Positions 1 through 9,694 of a DNA stretch of 64,000 nucleotides are shown piece after piece (the first letter of the stretch is position 1; each line of letters starts with the position of its first letter). This stretch comes from Bacteroidota bacterium (GTDB taxonomy: Bacteria; Bacteroidota; Bacteroidia; Chitinophagales; Chitinophagaceae), in contig JAPLEH010000023.1 of assembly GCA_026391455.1 (NCBI GenBank), positions 100,907-164,906 on the forward strand, in the 5' to 3' direction. The position numbers were made by a program, and so were the translations under genes. The notes beneath the pieces are model-generated. The model was not told the DNA's origin. It saw nothing but the letters and a program-made list of their open reading frames with translations, and did no database searches.

Positions 1-1135
1 CGGATTTGATTTCGGTAAGTCCGTTGTAGGTTTCACCCACAGTTACTACTTTTTTACGCGCCACCATCTTGTCACCTGTCTTTTCTATAACATATACATA
101 CTTATTTTTCTCATCACTCTGTACCACATTCACCGGTACAGCTACGGCTGCTTTGGATTCATAATCCAGTATCTTCATGATCGCAGTCTGATTAGGTTTC
201 AGCAAGGGATCAGAAGGCAGTTTGGCCTCAGTAATAAAGGAGCGCGTGGTAGGATCGATAGAAGCACCTACAGAACTGATGATGGATTCAAAGGCAGGTC
301 TGCCGGTTTCGGCCACTTCCACTTTTACTTTATCACCTTTCTTTACACGGGCTACATAATTATCGGGTACATTCACTTCTATTTTCAAATCAGTAGAACC
401 AACGATCAGTATTTGCGGCTTACGGTCGGGGCTGGTACCGGTAAAGAATTCACCGACGCGTACATTCACCTGGTCAACGGTACCGCTAAGGCCGGCATAC
501 ACATTCGACATGTTTACCTGCTCTTGTGCAAGTCCTACAGAAGCCTGTGCCGCCCTCAATTGTGCTGCCAATGCATCCACATCGGCTTTTGCATTGATTA
601 CCTGTATTTCAGCACCGATATTTTGCTTCCAAAGATTCTCATATCGTTCATAGATCGTTTGTGCCTGTGCCAGCCTGGCTTTTAATTGTCCGGTAGTTTG
701 CTGAGCAGCCACTACACCTTGTCTGGCAAGTGCATCATCCAGTTTTACCAGCAATTGACCTTTACCTACTTTCTGTCCCGGTTTTACAAAAATGGCTTTC
801 ACCAGCCCGCCTTGTCCGGTAGGTGCCACATAACCCATTTGGTCGGTATTGATCTTTCCCTGCAGTTCTATATAATGGGTAAAGTCCTGTATACGCAAAG
901 TATCTATCGATACCAGTTTTTGTACGTTCGCTGCTGCATTGGGATCTGCCTTTCTGATTTTGTCTTCGAGGCTGCGGATCGATGCATCCAGCGTATTCTT
1001 TTGCTTTTTGAGTTTCTCCAGTTCTGTTTTCATGTCTGTGATACCACCCTTTTCATCTTTGGCGCCACCGCCGCAAGAAACCAGCAGAAGGGTAAGCGAA
1101 GCAATAATGGCCGTAACAGTCAATGTCTTTTTCAT
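1..1135 (-). CDS. RND efflux periplasmic adaptor (HlyD/MFP family), cut by window edge
   Basis: The 378 visible codons start at ATG 1135 and run off the left edge, so the C-terminus is missing. The N-terminus is a lipoprotein signal (LLLVSCGGG, lipidated Cys21), so the protein should be anchored in the periplasm. A short charged coiled coil follows (residues ~30-50). Next come the lipoyl-like hybrid motif (YIELQGKIDTDQ, GLVKAIFVKPGQKVGKGQ), an alpha-helical hairpin rich in A, Q and L, and the beta-barrel part (TDLKIEVNVPDNYVARVKKG). This order is that of adaptors linking an inner-membrane RND pump to a TolC channel. It is third after the tetR and TolC-type genes, and the pump gene is expected just beyond the window. 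The substrate cannot be read from the sequence. Confidence 0.9.
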   Translation of the reverse strand, partial: MKKTLTVTAIIASLTLLLVSCGGGAKDEKGGITDMKTELEKLKKQKNTLDASIRSLEDKIRKADPNAAANVQKLVSIDTLRIQDFTHYIELQGKINTDQMGYVAPTGQGGLVKAIFVKPGQKVGKGQLLVKLDDALARQGVVAAQQTTGQLKARLAQAQTIYERYENLWKQNIGAEIQVINAKADVDALAAQLRAAQASVGLAQEQVNMSNVYAGLSGTVDQVNVRVGEFFTGTSPDRKPQILIVGSTDLKIEVNVPDNYVARVKKGDKVKVEVAETGRPAFESIISSVGASIDPTTRSFITEAKLPSDPLLKPNQTAIMKILDYESKAAVAVPVNVVQSDEKNKYVYVIEKTGDKMVARKKVVTVGETYNGLTEIKS

Positions 1136-1191
1136 AAATTGTATATTAATCATTTTGGTAGTCATGATGTTGTTGGTTTTTTCGTTGAGCA

Positions 1192-2613
1192 TTAAAGTTT
1201 ACCCGTCGCCTTCAGGAAGTCCACTCTGGCAATGATGGCGTCATACATGGCGGTGATATAATTGGTTTGCGCGGTCTTCAAATCAGTTTGTGCCGAATTG
1301 ATATCGATCTGCGAACCGGTACCGATCTCGTATTTTTTCTTGGTTTGCTGATATACTTTTTCAGCCAATGCCATATTCTTTTTCTGAAAATCGAGTGTGG
1401 CAATTGCGGTACGGAAATTATTTCTGGATACTTCCACATCATTATCAATGTAGAGCTTCATGGATTCAAGCTGGTTATCAATCTTACGCACTTCCAGTTT
1501 GGCCTGCGCTATTTTTGATTTCACCAAAAATCCGTTGAAGATCGGAATGCTGATATTGAGATTGATATTTGACACAGAGAACCAATCACCTTTGCTGAAG
1601 AAATTCCATTTGTTACGCTGTGCATTTTTTGCATACAAACCGGTCAGCGAAATTGTGGGTATCTGGCTCAGTTTATACCGGCGTACATTATACTCATTCA
1701 GTGTTTTGCCGATTTGCAGGTATTGAAAATCTTTCCGGTCTTCGTATTTATAGGCATCGTTGAGCATGCCATCTTTTATTTGTTCGTCGGTGATCTTGTC
1801 GGTAAGCACCAGCTCATCTTTTACGGGCATCCCCATCAGTACTTTCAATCCGTAGTAGCCATTGGAGATCACGTTCATCACTTTGGTTTTCTCCGTACGG
1901 AGATTGGCCAGTACCACCGTCACTTTATCCACGTCCAGTTGCTCACGAAATCCATTTTCATAGATCAGTTTGGTATCGTGCAATAGTTTTTCGTAAAGCG
2001 CGATATTGGCATCCAGCAATTCCACCTGTGTTTTACTTACCACCAGTTGATAATATACTTTGTAAATATTTGCCTTGATCTGGTCTGCGGTTACTTCCAT
2101 ATTCTTTTTACGAAAAGCCACCGCGGTGGGCCGGGCCTGCAACCCTACAAATACCTGTCCGTCGAAAAGAATCTGCGAAAGACTGATTCCTGCATTGGCG
2201 CTGTACTTGGTACCAAACTGAGCGGCAATAAATCCAAAATCAGATGGCATCTGTATCGGGTTGCCATTACCGTCCTTTACACCCTGGTCGATCAGCACCT
2301 GGTACGTGGCAGGGGAAATAAAGTTGGGTAATACGGAAGTAGCCACACTGGGGTTGTAAGTGGTACCCAGACTGGCGTTGATATGCGGATATGCATTGGA
2401 AGTAAACTCACGGTTCTGCTCTTCCTGCAGTTGCACATCAATCAATGCGTTCTTTACATTTACATTATTCTTCAGGGCATAGTCCACTGCCTGTTGAAGG
2501 GAAAATTCGTGCTTCACAGCTGCAGTGGTGTCTGGTTTTTGTGCCAGTGAAAACAGGGGCGAAAGTAATAATGCCATTAAGAATGCCGTACTGTTATTTC
2601 TTCGTTTCTTCAT
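1192..2613 (-). CDS. TolC family outer-membrane efflux protein
   Basis: This 473-residue protein starts with a signal peptide (ALLLSPLFSLAQ) and has the two-fold helical repeat of the outer membrane efflux protein family: 'SLQQAVDYALKNNVNVKNA' near the N-terminus, long amphipathic helices, and the C-terminal half ending 'AIARVDFLKATGKL'. It would form the trimeric channel for the adaptor encoded 56 bp downstream. Its ATG overlaps the end of tetR by 20 bp, so the two genes are probably translated together. Length and start are usual for the family. Confidence 0.93.
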   Translation of the reverse strand: MKKRRNNSTAFLMALLLSPLFSLAQKPDTTAAVKHEFSLQQAVDYALKNNVNVKNALIDVQLQEEQNREFTSNAYPHINASLGTTYNPSVATSVLPNFISPATYQVLIDQGVKDGNGNPIQMPSDFGFIAAQFGTKYSANAGISLSQILFDGQVFVGLQARPTAVAFRKKNMEVTADQIKANIYKVYYQLVVSKTQVELLDANIALYEKLLHDTKLIYENGFREQLDVDKVTVVLANLRTEKTKVMNVISNGYYGLKVLMGMPVKDELVLTDKITDEQIKDGMLNDAYKYEDRKDFQYLQIGKTLNEYNVRRYKLSQIPTISLTGLYAKNAQRNKWNFFSKGDWFSVSNINLNISIPIFNGFLVKSKIAQAKLEVRKIDNQLESMKLYIDNDVEVSRNNFRTAIATLDFQKKNMALAEKVYQQTKKKYEIGTGSQIDINSAQTDLKTAQTNYITAMYDAIIARVDFLKATGKL

Positions 2614-3232
2614 ACGTAAGATTTTTTTTGCGTTGGTCGTTATATTTCTGAATCAGTTTATGTCCTTTCACGGTGGCAAGCCCGTAAGTAAAATTTTCAA
2701 TGATGATGCCGGAGGTCACGGCCAGATTATATTTACCCGGAGGGAAAAGCGCGACATTAAAGGGGATCATCATCGATTCGATACGATAGCGGGACAATAC
2801 ATCCACATTGATATCGCTTCGGTAGAGTTCATCTTTAATTCCCCATTCGATATTATCCCGAATTACCTGCAGGAGGAATTTATCCTTATGGTCTTTAAAC
2901 CGGCGGAAAGCTTTAAAATGGAATTTTTCAAGATCGTAGAGGAGCATGGGATTCATATTGCTGAATTCTTCCATAATGCGCTCCATCGTAATAAATATCT
3001 CATGTATGGCGTCGGTAGCATCCCGGCGGCAATTGATACAATCTCCTTCAATTTCAGAAATATGGCCATCCACCACCCCTTCCACCAGTTCGTCCTTGTC
3101 GGCAAAATACTGATAAAGGGTTTTTTTGCTCATTCCCAGGCTGTTGGCAATGTCATCCATCGATACAGAGCGGATGCCATACTGCATAAACAGTTCCTCA
3201 GCTTTGAATAATATGCGTTCTTTTGGTTCCAA
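2594..3232 (-). CDS. TetR/AcrR family regulator of the efflux operon
   Basis: The N-terminal HTH domain is clear: helix 1 'KERILFKAEELFMQYG', then 'SMDDIANSLGMSKKTLYQYF' as the recognition part, followed by an all-helical ligand domain. The open frame extends upstream to ATG 3340. That extension would cover the promoter and a perfect inverted repeat at 3261-3290, so I place the start at TTG 3232, just before helix 1, giving 212 residues. The next ATG (3187) would remove helix 1. It is first in the operon with the TolC-type and adaptor genes and is probably an autorepressor released by a pump substrate. The start codon is the weak point of this call. Confidence 0.85.
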   Translation of the reverse strand: MEPKERILFKAEELFMQYGIRSVSMDDIANSLGMSKKTLYQYFADKDELVEGVVDGHISEIEGDCINCRRDATDAIHEIFITMERIMEEFSNMNPMLLYDLEKFHFKAFRRFKDHKDKFLLQVIRDNIEWGIKDELYRSDINVDVLSRYRIESMMIPFNVALFPPGKYNLAVTSGIIIENFTYGLATVKGHKLIQKYNDQRKKNLTYEETKK

Positions 3233-3252
3233 ATCGTTACAATTTCGAAGGG

Positions 3253-3290
3253 CAAAACTATGGAAACTTTTTTCGTTACCAAAGTTTCCA
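3253..3290 (-). promoter_or_regulatory. Promoter and likely TetR operator of the efflux operon
   Basis: On the minus strand there is a TTTG (3280-3283), a 19-bp spacer and TAGTTTTG (3253-3260), an exact match to the Bacteroidota promoter TTTG-N17-23-TAnnTTTG. A perfect 10-bp inverted repeat, TGGAAACTTT (3261-3270) and AAAGTTTCCA (3281-3290), covers the -33 element and the spacer. Repressor bound there would block RNA polymerase. The site lies about 30 bp before the proposed tetR start, as expected for autoregulation. Confidence 0.75.
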
Positions 3291-3354
3291 GCCCCTTTTT
3301 TCGACCGTTCACCGATTTTTAACACCAGCCATCCCTGCATAATAGCGATTCGCG

Positions 3355-3362
3355 TACTTTTG
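3355..3362 (+). promoter_or_regulatory. -7 promoter element 4 bp before the DUF502 start
   Basis: TACTTTTG matches TAnnTTTG and is followed by ACCC and then the ATG at 3367. The transcription start would fall at or next to the A of the ATG, so the mRNA would be leaderless. I see no convincing -33 TTTG. Confidence 0.45.
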
Positions 3363-3366
3363 ACCC

Positions 3367-4041
3367 ATGGATAACCGGTTTTCGATCCGAAAATTTTTTC
3401 CGCAGGAAACCTTCCGGTGGAAAAAAGTGTTGCAATACTTTCTGCAGGGAATCCTGATTATAGGACCGCTTACCATTACTATCTATGCGATGTACTGGAT
3501 CGTAACCACCGTCGATGCCTGGCTGCCCATCTTCCGGACACCGGTCAAAGATGTGAACGGGAATATCATCCGGTATGAAGTGAAAAATTACGGGTTGGGA
3601 TTCCTGATCATTATCGGGTCTATCATTACGATCGGGTATCTCAGTTCCTTCTTTATTCAAACCAGGATATTCAACCTGTTTGACCGGTGGTTAGAAAAAA
3701 CGCCCGGTATCAAATTCATCTATACCAGTACCCGCGATTTTTTTGAAGCTTTTGCCGGCAATAAAAAGAAATTCAATAAAGCCGTACTGGCCAATGCATT
3801 TGCTGAGGATGTATGGATCGTTGGGTTCCTTACGGATGAAGAAATGGAAAAATTTGATATGGGGGCCGATAAAGTAGCTGTATATGTACCGCAGGCATAT
3901 AACTTTGCCGGCCAGTTATATATTTTACCGCGTGATAAAGTTCGTAAGATCGAACAGATCTCGTCCGGGGAAGCCATGAAATACGCCGTAACGGGTGGTG
4001 TGGTGGATCTGGATGATGATGACACTAAAAAACAGGGCTAA
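3367..4041 (+). CDS. DUF502 family membrane protein
   Basis: This 224-residue protein matches DUF502 in its layout. There are two transmembrane segments (residues ~20-50, 'LQGILIIGPLTITIYAMYWI', and ~78-98, 'GLGFLIIIGSIITIGYLSSF'), then the conserved 'TPGIKFIYTSTRDFFEAF' and a soluble C-terminal domain ending in an acidic tail (DLDDDDTKKQG). The biochemical role of the family is not established. It is divergent from the tetR operon, with 76 bp between the DUF502 ATG and the tetR promoter. A phospholipase-like gene follows 30 bp downstream and may be cotranscribed. Confidence 0.88.
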   Translation: MDNRFSIRKFFPQETFRWKKVLQYFLQGILIIGPLTITIYAMYWIVTTVDAWLPIFRTPVKDVNGNIIRYEVKNYGLGFLIIIGSIITIGYLSSFFIQTRIFNLFDRWLEKTPGIKFIYTSTRDFFEAFAGNKKKFNKAVLANAFAEDVWIVGFLTDEEMEKFDMGADKVAVYVPQAYNFAGQLYILPRDKVRKIEQISSGEAMKYAVTGGVVDLDDDDTKKQG

Positions 4042-4071
4042 CCATCCCGCAAACCGCTTCCGTACCCTTTT

Positions 4072-5037
4072 ATGAAAAAAATGATTTGTGTATCGTTATG
4101 GTTAACGATATGCCTGCCCGCATTTTCCTGGGGCTTTTTTGGTCACAAAAAGATCAACCAGTATGCTGTGTACCTCCTCCCACCTGAAATGATGGTATTG
4201 TACAAACCACAGCTTGAATTTCTGTCTGAACATGCCACCGACCCCGACAAACGCCGTTATGCCATTCCCGAAGAAGCACCCCGCCATTACCTAGATATCG
4301 ACCATTATGGCAAATATCCTTATGACTCACTCCCCCGCAAATGGAAGGATGCTGTTGCAAAATATTCTGAAGACAGTCTTCAAAAACATGGCATTGTACC
4401 CTGGTGGATTCAAACCATGCTGGGCCGGCTTACGCAAGCCTTCAAAGAAAAAGACCAGGTGAAGATCCTTCGCTATTCAGCAGAAATAGGCCATTATATT
4501 GCCGATGCACATGTACCCTTACACGCCAGCAGTAATCACAACGGACAGTATAGCAATCAACGCGGCATACATGGTTTTTGGGAAAGCCGTGTACCCGAGT
4601 TATTGGCCGATAAAGAATGGGATTTCTTTATCGGTAAAGCCGCTTATATTCAAAACCCCGGCGACTTTATCTGGAAAAGGGTGCTCGAAAGCGCCGCCGC
4701 AGTGGATACGGTTTTACGAAGTGAAAAAGAACTCACCCGGCGTTTTCCCGGAGATCAGAAATATTCCTTCACCGAACGCAATGGTAAAGTCATCCGGCAA
4801 TATTCTCCCGCATTCACCCGCGCTTATGATGCTATGCTCAAAGGAATGGTGGAAAGACGAATGCGGCAATCCATCTATGCTGTAGCATCCTTTTGGTACA
4901 CAGCCTGGGTCAATGCCGGTCAGCCAGACCTTACCCAACTCGTACACAAAGAATTCTCTGCCGAAGATCAGGCAGCATTTGATCAACTCAACCAGGCCTG
5001 GAAAAATACAACGATCAAAGGCCGGGAACATGAGTAA
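4072..5037 (+). CDS. Secreted zinc-dependent phospholipase C / S1-P1 nuclease-like protein
   Basis: The 321-residue product has a signal peptide (LWLTICLPAFSWG) and a mature N-terminus beginning 'WGFFGHKKINQYAVYLLP', where a Trp at the processed end helps bind zinc in this superfamily. The metal ligands appear in family order: GHKKINQ, HATDPDKRR, HYLDIDHYG, 'HYIADAHVPLHASSNHNG' and HGFWE. These are the features of the zinc-dependent phospholipase C / S1-P1 fold, acting in the periplasm or outside the cell. Whether it cleaves phospholipid or nucleic acid cannot be settled here. The gene follows DUF502 after 30 bp. Confidence 0.85.
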   Translation: MKKMICVSLWLTICLPAFSWGFFGHKKINQYAVYLLPPEMMVLYKPQLEFLSEHATDPDKRRYAIPEEAPRHYLDIDHYGKYPYDSLPRKWKDAVAKYSEDSLQKHGIVPWWIQTMLGRLTQAFKEKDQVKILRYSAEIGHYIADAHVPLHASSNHNGQYSNQRGIHGFWESRVPELLADKEWDFFIGKAAYIQNPGDFIWKRVLESAAAVDTVLRSEKELTRRFPGDQKYSFTERNGKVIRQYSPAFTRAYDAMLKGMVERRMRQSIYAVASFWYTAWVNAGQPDLTQLVHKEFSAEDQAAFDQLNQAWKNTTIKGREHE

Positions 5038-5164
5038 ATGCACTTGTTTCTTGTTTAATTTTTAGCATTTTTTGAATAAAATGACTTGAAAAAGACGAAA
5101 ATGATTGCATGCACGACCCTTGTCTGCTATCTTTATAGTCCCTTTTTTATACCAATCTGCTTTT

Positions 5165-8100
5165 ATGAAAAAAATAGTTAGCCTCCTCCTTTCCCTTGTA
5201 TGTATTTCCGGCGTTTCAAATGGTCAGCAAACCATTTATGAGTTAATGGAACGTACCGACCTTACCCTTCAGCAAACGGAAGACATCGCCCGCCGTCATT
5301 TCGATACGGCCGGTACAGGAAAAGGCACCGGATATAAACAATTTCAACGTTGGTTATATGAGCGAAAATTTCATACCGATGAAAATGGATATTATATTTC
5401 CACACAAACCGATTGGAATAATTATCGCCAAAGCCTTCCTTCCCTTACACGCTCCGTGTTTACCGAAGCGGGAAGTTGGACAGAACTCGGCCCCTGGGGA
5501 TGGAACAGAACCAGCGGCTGGAATCCCGGCACCGGTCGTTTATCTGCCATAGCCGTACAACCATCCAATGAACAGGTGATTTATGTGGGCTCACCCGGCG
5601 GCGGACTTTGGAAAACAACCAATGGCGGTGCAAACTGGATACCGCTTACCGATAATAACTCCACCTGGATGTCCATCTTTGCTATCACCATCGATCCGGT
5701 AAATCCGAATACGATTTATGTGGGTACCAGTGGTGCCGGCATATTGAAATCCACGGATGGCGGTATTACACTTTCTCCTGCCGGTGCCGGACCTGGCGGT
5801 ACAGTACGCAAGGTCATGATACATCCTGCTAATTCCAATATCGTTTTTGCTGCCGCTTCCAATGGTATCTGGCGATCCACCAACAGCGGTGTCAATTGGA
5901 CACAGGTAAGCACCACCAGTACAGAAGATATTGAATTCAAACCGGGCAACCCCGATATTATGTATGCCACCGGTAACAGTGCATTCCGCTCAACCAACAA
6001 TGGCGTTAACTGGACACAGCTTACTGCTGCGCAGGGCATCACCAATACTGGCCGTACACTGGTATCGGTAACTGCCGCTAATCCCAATTATGTATACATT
6101 GTTCAGGCAAGCGGAAGTTTGTTTGGCAGGATGTATAAATCCACGGACGATGGTTTGAATTTTGTAACAACCGTTGTAGGCAACCCCGCAAGCGGAACCA
6201 ATTATTTTGGATACAATACTGACGGCACCGGCACCAGTGGCCAGGCTACCTACGATATGGCTATGGATGTGTCTCCCGTCAATGCGGCCGAAGTATATAT
6301 TGCCGGTATTATCGTATTCAAATCAGTAAACGAAGGCACTTCCTTCACTGCAATGACCGCCTGGTCTCTTCCCAATTCGATCGGATATAACCATGCCGAT
6401 GTACACGGGTTGTATTGGGTCAATTCAACGATCTATTCTATCTCCGATGGCGGCATTTATAAAAGTATCAATGCCGGTGATGACTGGACTGATCTTTCAC
6501 CCGGTTTGGGTATTCGGCAATTTTACCGCATTGCCAATTCACCCACTAATGACCAGGTAATTACCGGTGGTGCGCAGGACAATGGTTCCGTTACACGCCA
6601 GGCTTCCGGCACCTGGGCCGATTGGCTGGGCGCCGACGGTATGGAAGGATTGGTAAGCCCTACGAATCATTTACGGTTATGGGGTACCAGTCAGAATGGA
6701 GCATTGTACCGCTCCACCAATGGAGGCAACAGCTATTCGGGTTTAGGACAACCGTCCACTGGTCAATGGGTGACCCCGCTGGCCATTCACCCTACCAATG
6801 AAAACATACTTTATGGCGGATGGACGGGCGTATATAAATCTACCAACGGAGGTACTAGCTGGACGAATATTTCCTCCGGCACCATTACCTCCACACTGGC
6901 CGACTTAACCATAGCACCTTCTGATCCCAATTATATTTATGCCTCCAATGGTGCCACGCTATATGTAACGACCAACGATGGTACAAGCTGGACAACCCGT
7001 ACAGCCCCTGCCACCATCAATGATATTGCTGTTGATCCCACCAATCCTGCTAAAATTTGGATCGCGTGCAACAGTACCACCAGCCGCATTCTGGTTTCCA
7101 CCGATGCAGGCGCATCGTTCACCAATATATCTGCTAATCTTCCCAATATCGTGGCCCGCGCCATTGTAGTGGACGACAATCCCACCCGTGGAATATATGT
7201 TGGCATGAATATCGGTGTATATTATAAACTTGAATCCGATGCCAACTGGACCAATTTCTCCGACAACCTGCCGCTGGTGGCCATCAATGAACTGGACATA
7301 CAGAAAATGGCCGGAAAAATTAGAGTGGCCACCTATGGACGCGGCGTGTGGGAAAGCCCGCTTGCCAATGCATTACCCACCGGATTTACGTTTGGCCCAG
7401 CCACACCAACCACTACTAACTGCCCTGCTCCTAATACGATGGATGTAGCATTATCAACTGTATCAGCAGGCGGCTTTTCAAATACCATTTCACTTACTGC
7501 CACCGGCAACCCTCCTGGTACAGCCGTTACTTTTATTGCAGATAATACGCCGCTGCCGGGTCAGAGCAGGACTGTGCGGCTTACGGGTACCGCGGCGCTC
7601 ACTCCCGGATCATATACAGTCACAATTACCGGCACGGCCACCGGTGCTTCTCCGCAAACCATTAATCTTTCGTATGTCATCAATGCCGGCACTCCGCCCG
7701 TAATTTCAGTATCACCCACAGCGCAAACCATATGTGCCGGTGCAAATACCAGTTTCAGTATCACAGCTTCTGGTGCCACTTCTTTTCAATGGGAGTTGAG
7801 TACCGATGGCGGAGCCACCTATTCCGCGATCACCAATGGCGGAGTGTACACCAATGCTACTACTGCCACACTCAATATTACGGGTGCCTCCGTTGCTATG
7901 AACAATTACCGTTACCGCTGTATAGCATCCACCATTTGCGGATCATCCACCTCTGCTGCAGCGATATTAACGATAAACACAGCACCGGTCATTACGGTAC
8001 AACCATTGAGTGTGGAAGTATGTACAGGTACCACGCAGGGGCTTTGCGTTACAGCCACCGGGGCCGGATTATTGTATCAATGGGAAGCCGCTCCAACCTG

Positions 8101-9607
8101 CACCGGTCCCTGGTCAAACGTCATAGCAGCTAATAGTTCCTGTCTTACTGTCAACGCTGCAAGTACTTTCTCATACCGTTGCAAAGTGTTCAATACTTGT
8201 GGCATCGTTACCTCTGCCTGTGCTGCTATTACCGTTGTTCCCAACGTAACAGTGATCACCCATCCGGCCAGCCAAACCGTTTGTGAAGGCAGCAACGTAA
8301 CATTCAATGCAGCCGGCAGTGGCACAGGAAATCTTTACCAATGGGAGAGAAGTACCGATGGTGGCACCAACTGGTCAGCCATTGCCGGAGCAACTACTAC
8401 TGCTTACACCATTACCGGGGTATCGGCATCATTAAACAACAATCGCTATCGTTGCAGACTTACGAATACGGCCTGTACCACACCGGGTATTTCCAATGCA
8501 GCCGTGCTTACTGTAAATACATTACCTGCTATCACCACACAGCCGCAGCCTGCAACAATTTGTTCTGGCTCCAGTCATACATTCACAGCCGGAGGCACAG
8601 GCACCGCTTTGAATTATCAATGGCAGATCAGTACGGATGGAGGCATTTCCTATACAAATATCGCAGGTGCCAATACATCAACGTATTCAGTGATCAATGC
8701 CACACTCTTACAAAACGGAAACCGCTATCGTTGTATCATCAGTGGAGCTTGCACACCAGCAGTAAATTCAAATGCTGCATTATTAACAGTGATTGCACCC
8801 GTTACCATCAACGCACAACCGGCCGGCACCGAATTATGTTCCGGAAGTACAGCGCTCTTCACTGTCGCAGGTACCGGAACCGGCATTACCTATCAGTGGG
8901 AAATAAGTACAGATGGCGGTACTACCTGGACGGCCATCACCGGTGCGAATTCCGCCTCTTTATCATTACCCGGAGTCAGTACTGCTATGAATAATAACCG
9001 CTACCGATGCCGGCTGGCCAATGCCACCTGTACATCCCCCGTTATTTCCGGGCAGGCGGTACTCGGTGTAAGACAATTGCCAACCATATCATTAACAGCT
9101 TCACCGCTTACCAGTTTGCTTCCCGGGCAACAAACCACGCTCACTGCTACGCCCAGCCCCAGTAGCGGAGGCGTGCAGACCATCACCTGGTTGTTGAATG
9201 GCACCACGTTTACCAATACGGCCAGTACCTATGTGGTGAATATTGAAAAAACAGGCACTTATCAGGTACGCATCCGGGAAGCGTATGCATCGGGAACCGT
9301 ATGTACCGGTCAACAATCGGAAGTGGTGATATCGGCCATGGTAAGTGATAAACTGTTCATCTTCCCGTCGCCCAATAATGGTACGTTCTCCGTGGCCTAT
9401 TACAATAATGAAGGCTCCACTACCCAACGCACCATTACGATCTACGACAGCAAAGGAGCAAATGTTTATAATGCAAAATTCCCGGTATCAGGCCCCTATA
9501 CCCTGATACCCGTACAATTGCAACGGGCCGCCACAGGGGTCTACATCGTAGTGATCGGCGATGCAACTGGCAAAAAACTGGCCGAAGGAAAGGTACATGT
9601 ACACTAA
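5165..9607 (+). CDS. Large secreted protein: sialidase/Vps10-like propeller, five Ig-like repeats, T9SS type A signal
   Basis: I start at ATG 5165, where 'MKKIVSLLLSLVCISG' is a good signal peptide; the frame is open back to 5105 but without one. Residues ~110-740 carry repeated Asp-box-like motifs (WKTTNGGANW, IWRSTNSGVNW, VYKSTNGGTSW) of a sortilin or BNR-type propeller. An unassigned beta domain follows, then five Ig-like repeats of ~90 residues, each with an early Cys, YQWE and YRCR (for example YQWERSTDGGTNW). The C-terminus (LFIFPSPNNGTFSVAYYN to the end) is a T9SS type A sorting domain, so the protein should cross the outer membrane and be held on the surface or released. A terminator follows 20 bp after the stop. 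The ligand is unknown. Confidence 0.9.
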   Translation: MKKIVSLLLSLVCISGVSNGQQTIYELMERTDLTLQQTEDIARRHFDTAGTGKGTGYKQFQRWLYERKFHTDENGYYISTQTDWNNYRQSLPSLTRSVFTEAGSWTELGPWGWNRTSGWNPGTGRLSAIAVQPSNEQVIYVGSPGGGLWKTTNGGANWIPLTDNNSTWMSIFAITIDPVNPNTIYVGTSGAGILKSTDGGITLSPAGAGPGGTVRKVMIHPANSNIVFAAASNGIWRSTNSGVNWTQVSTTSTEDIEFKPGNPDIMYATGNSAFRSTNNGVNWTQLTAAQGITNTGRTLVSVTAANPNYVYIVQASGSLFGRMYKSTDDGLNFVTTVVGNPASGTNYFGYNTDGTGTSGQATYDMAMDVSPVNAAEVYIAGIIVFKSVNEGTSFTAMTAWSLPNSIGYNHADVHGLYWVNSTIYSISDGGIYKSINAGDDWTDLSPGLGIRQFYRIANSPTNDQVITGGAQDNGSVTRQASGTWADWLGADGMEGLVSPTNHLRLWGTSQNGALYRSTNGGNSYSGLGQPSTGQWVTPLAIHPTNENILYGGWTGVYKSTNGGTSWTNISSGTITSTLADLTIAPSDPNYIYASNGATLYVTTNDGTSWTTRTAPATINDIAVDPTNPAKIWIACNSTTSRILVSTDAGASFTNISANLPNIVARAIVVDDNPTRGIYVGMNIGVYYKLESDANWTNFSDNLPLVAINELDIQKMAGKIRVATYGRGVWESPLANALPTGFTFGPATPTTTNCPAPNTMDVALSTVSAGGFSNTISLTATGNPPGTAVTFIADNTPLPGQSRTVRLTGTAALTPGSYTVTITGTATGASPQTINLSYVINAGTPPVISVSPTAQTICAGANTSFSITASGATSFQWELSTDGGATYSAITNGGVYTNATTATLNITGASVAMNNYRYRCIASTICGSSTSAAAILTINTAPVITVQPLSVEVCTGTTQGLCVTATGAGLLYQWEAAPTCTGPWSNVIAANSSCLTVNAASTFSYRCKVFNTCGIVTSACAAITVVPNVTVITHPASQTVCEGSNVTFNAAGSGTGNLYQWERSTDGGTNWSAIAGATTTAYTITGVSASLNNNRYRCRLTNTACTTPGISNAAVLTVNTLPAITTQPQPATICSGSSHTFTAGGTGTALNYQWQISTDGGISYTNIAGANTSTYSVINATLLQNGNRYRCIISGACTPAVNSNAALLTVIAPVTINAQPAGTELCSGSTALFTVAGTGTGITYQWEISTDGGTTWTAITGANSASLSLPGVSTAMNNNRYRCRLANATCTSPVISGQAVLGVRQLPTISLTASPLTSLLPGQQTTLTATPSPSSGGVQTITWLLNGTTFTNTASTYVVNIEKTGTYQVRIREAYASGTVCTGQQSEVVISAMVSDKLFIFPSPNNGTFSVAYYNNEGSTTQRTITIYDSKGANVYNAKFPVSGPYTLIPVQLQRAATGVYIVVIGDATGKKLAEGKVHVH

Positions 9608-9626
9608 AGAACTGAACGAAAAATAG

Positions 9627-9660
9627 AAAAATCCCGTCACCGGTGTGACGGGATTTTTTT
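9627..9660 (+). terminator. Rho-independent terminator
   Basis: A perfect 10-bp stem, ATCCCGTCAC (9631-9640) with GTGACGGGAT (9645-9654), has a 4-nt loop and runs into a tract of seven T. It closes the large secreted-protein gene. Confidence 0.92.
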
Positions 9661-9662
9661 CT

Positions 9663-9690
9663 GCCTGTACAGGCTCAATCAATACCTTTG
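9663..9690 (+). promoter_or_regulatory. serC promoter with internal palindrome
   Basis: TACCTTTG (9683-9690) matches TAnnTTTG and lies 4 bp before the serC ATG. The perfect palindrome GCCTGTACAGGC (9663-9674) sits in the spacer, and a TTTC 21 bp before the -7 element could act as the -33. The palindrome is well placed for a repressor. Its owner is unknown. Confidence 0.5.
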
Positions 9691-9694
9691 CGGC

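Noticed and set aside
2525..3211. 228-codon plus-strand ORF across tetR and the TolC-type gene start
   Set aside because: Both minus-strand genes are well supported and this frame has no recognisable motif.
3233..3340. N-terminal extension of the TetR protein to ATG 3340
   Set aside because: It would translate the promoter and operator and adds residues outside the TetR fold.
8341..8994. 217-codon ORF in another frame of the large Ig-repeat gene
   Set aside because: Shadow of the repeats, rich in Tyr, Arg and Cys; the main frame has domains and a sorting signal.
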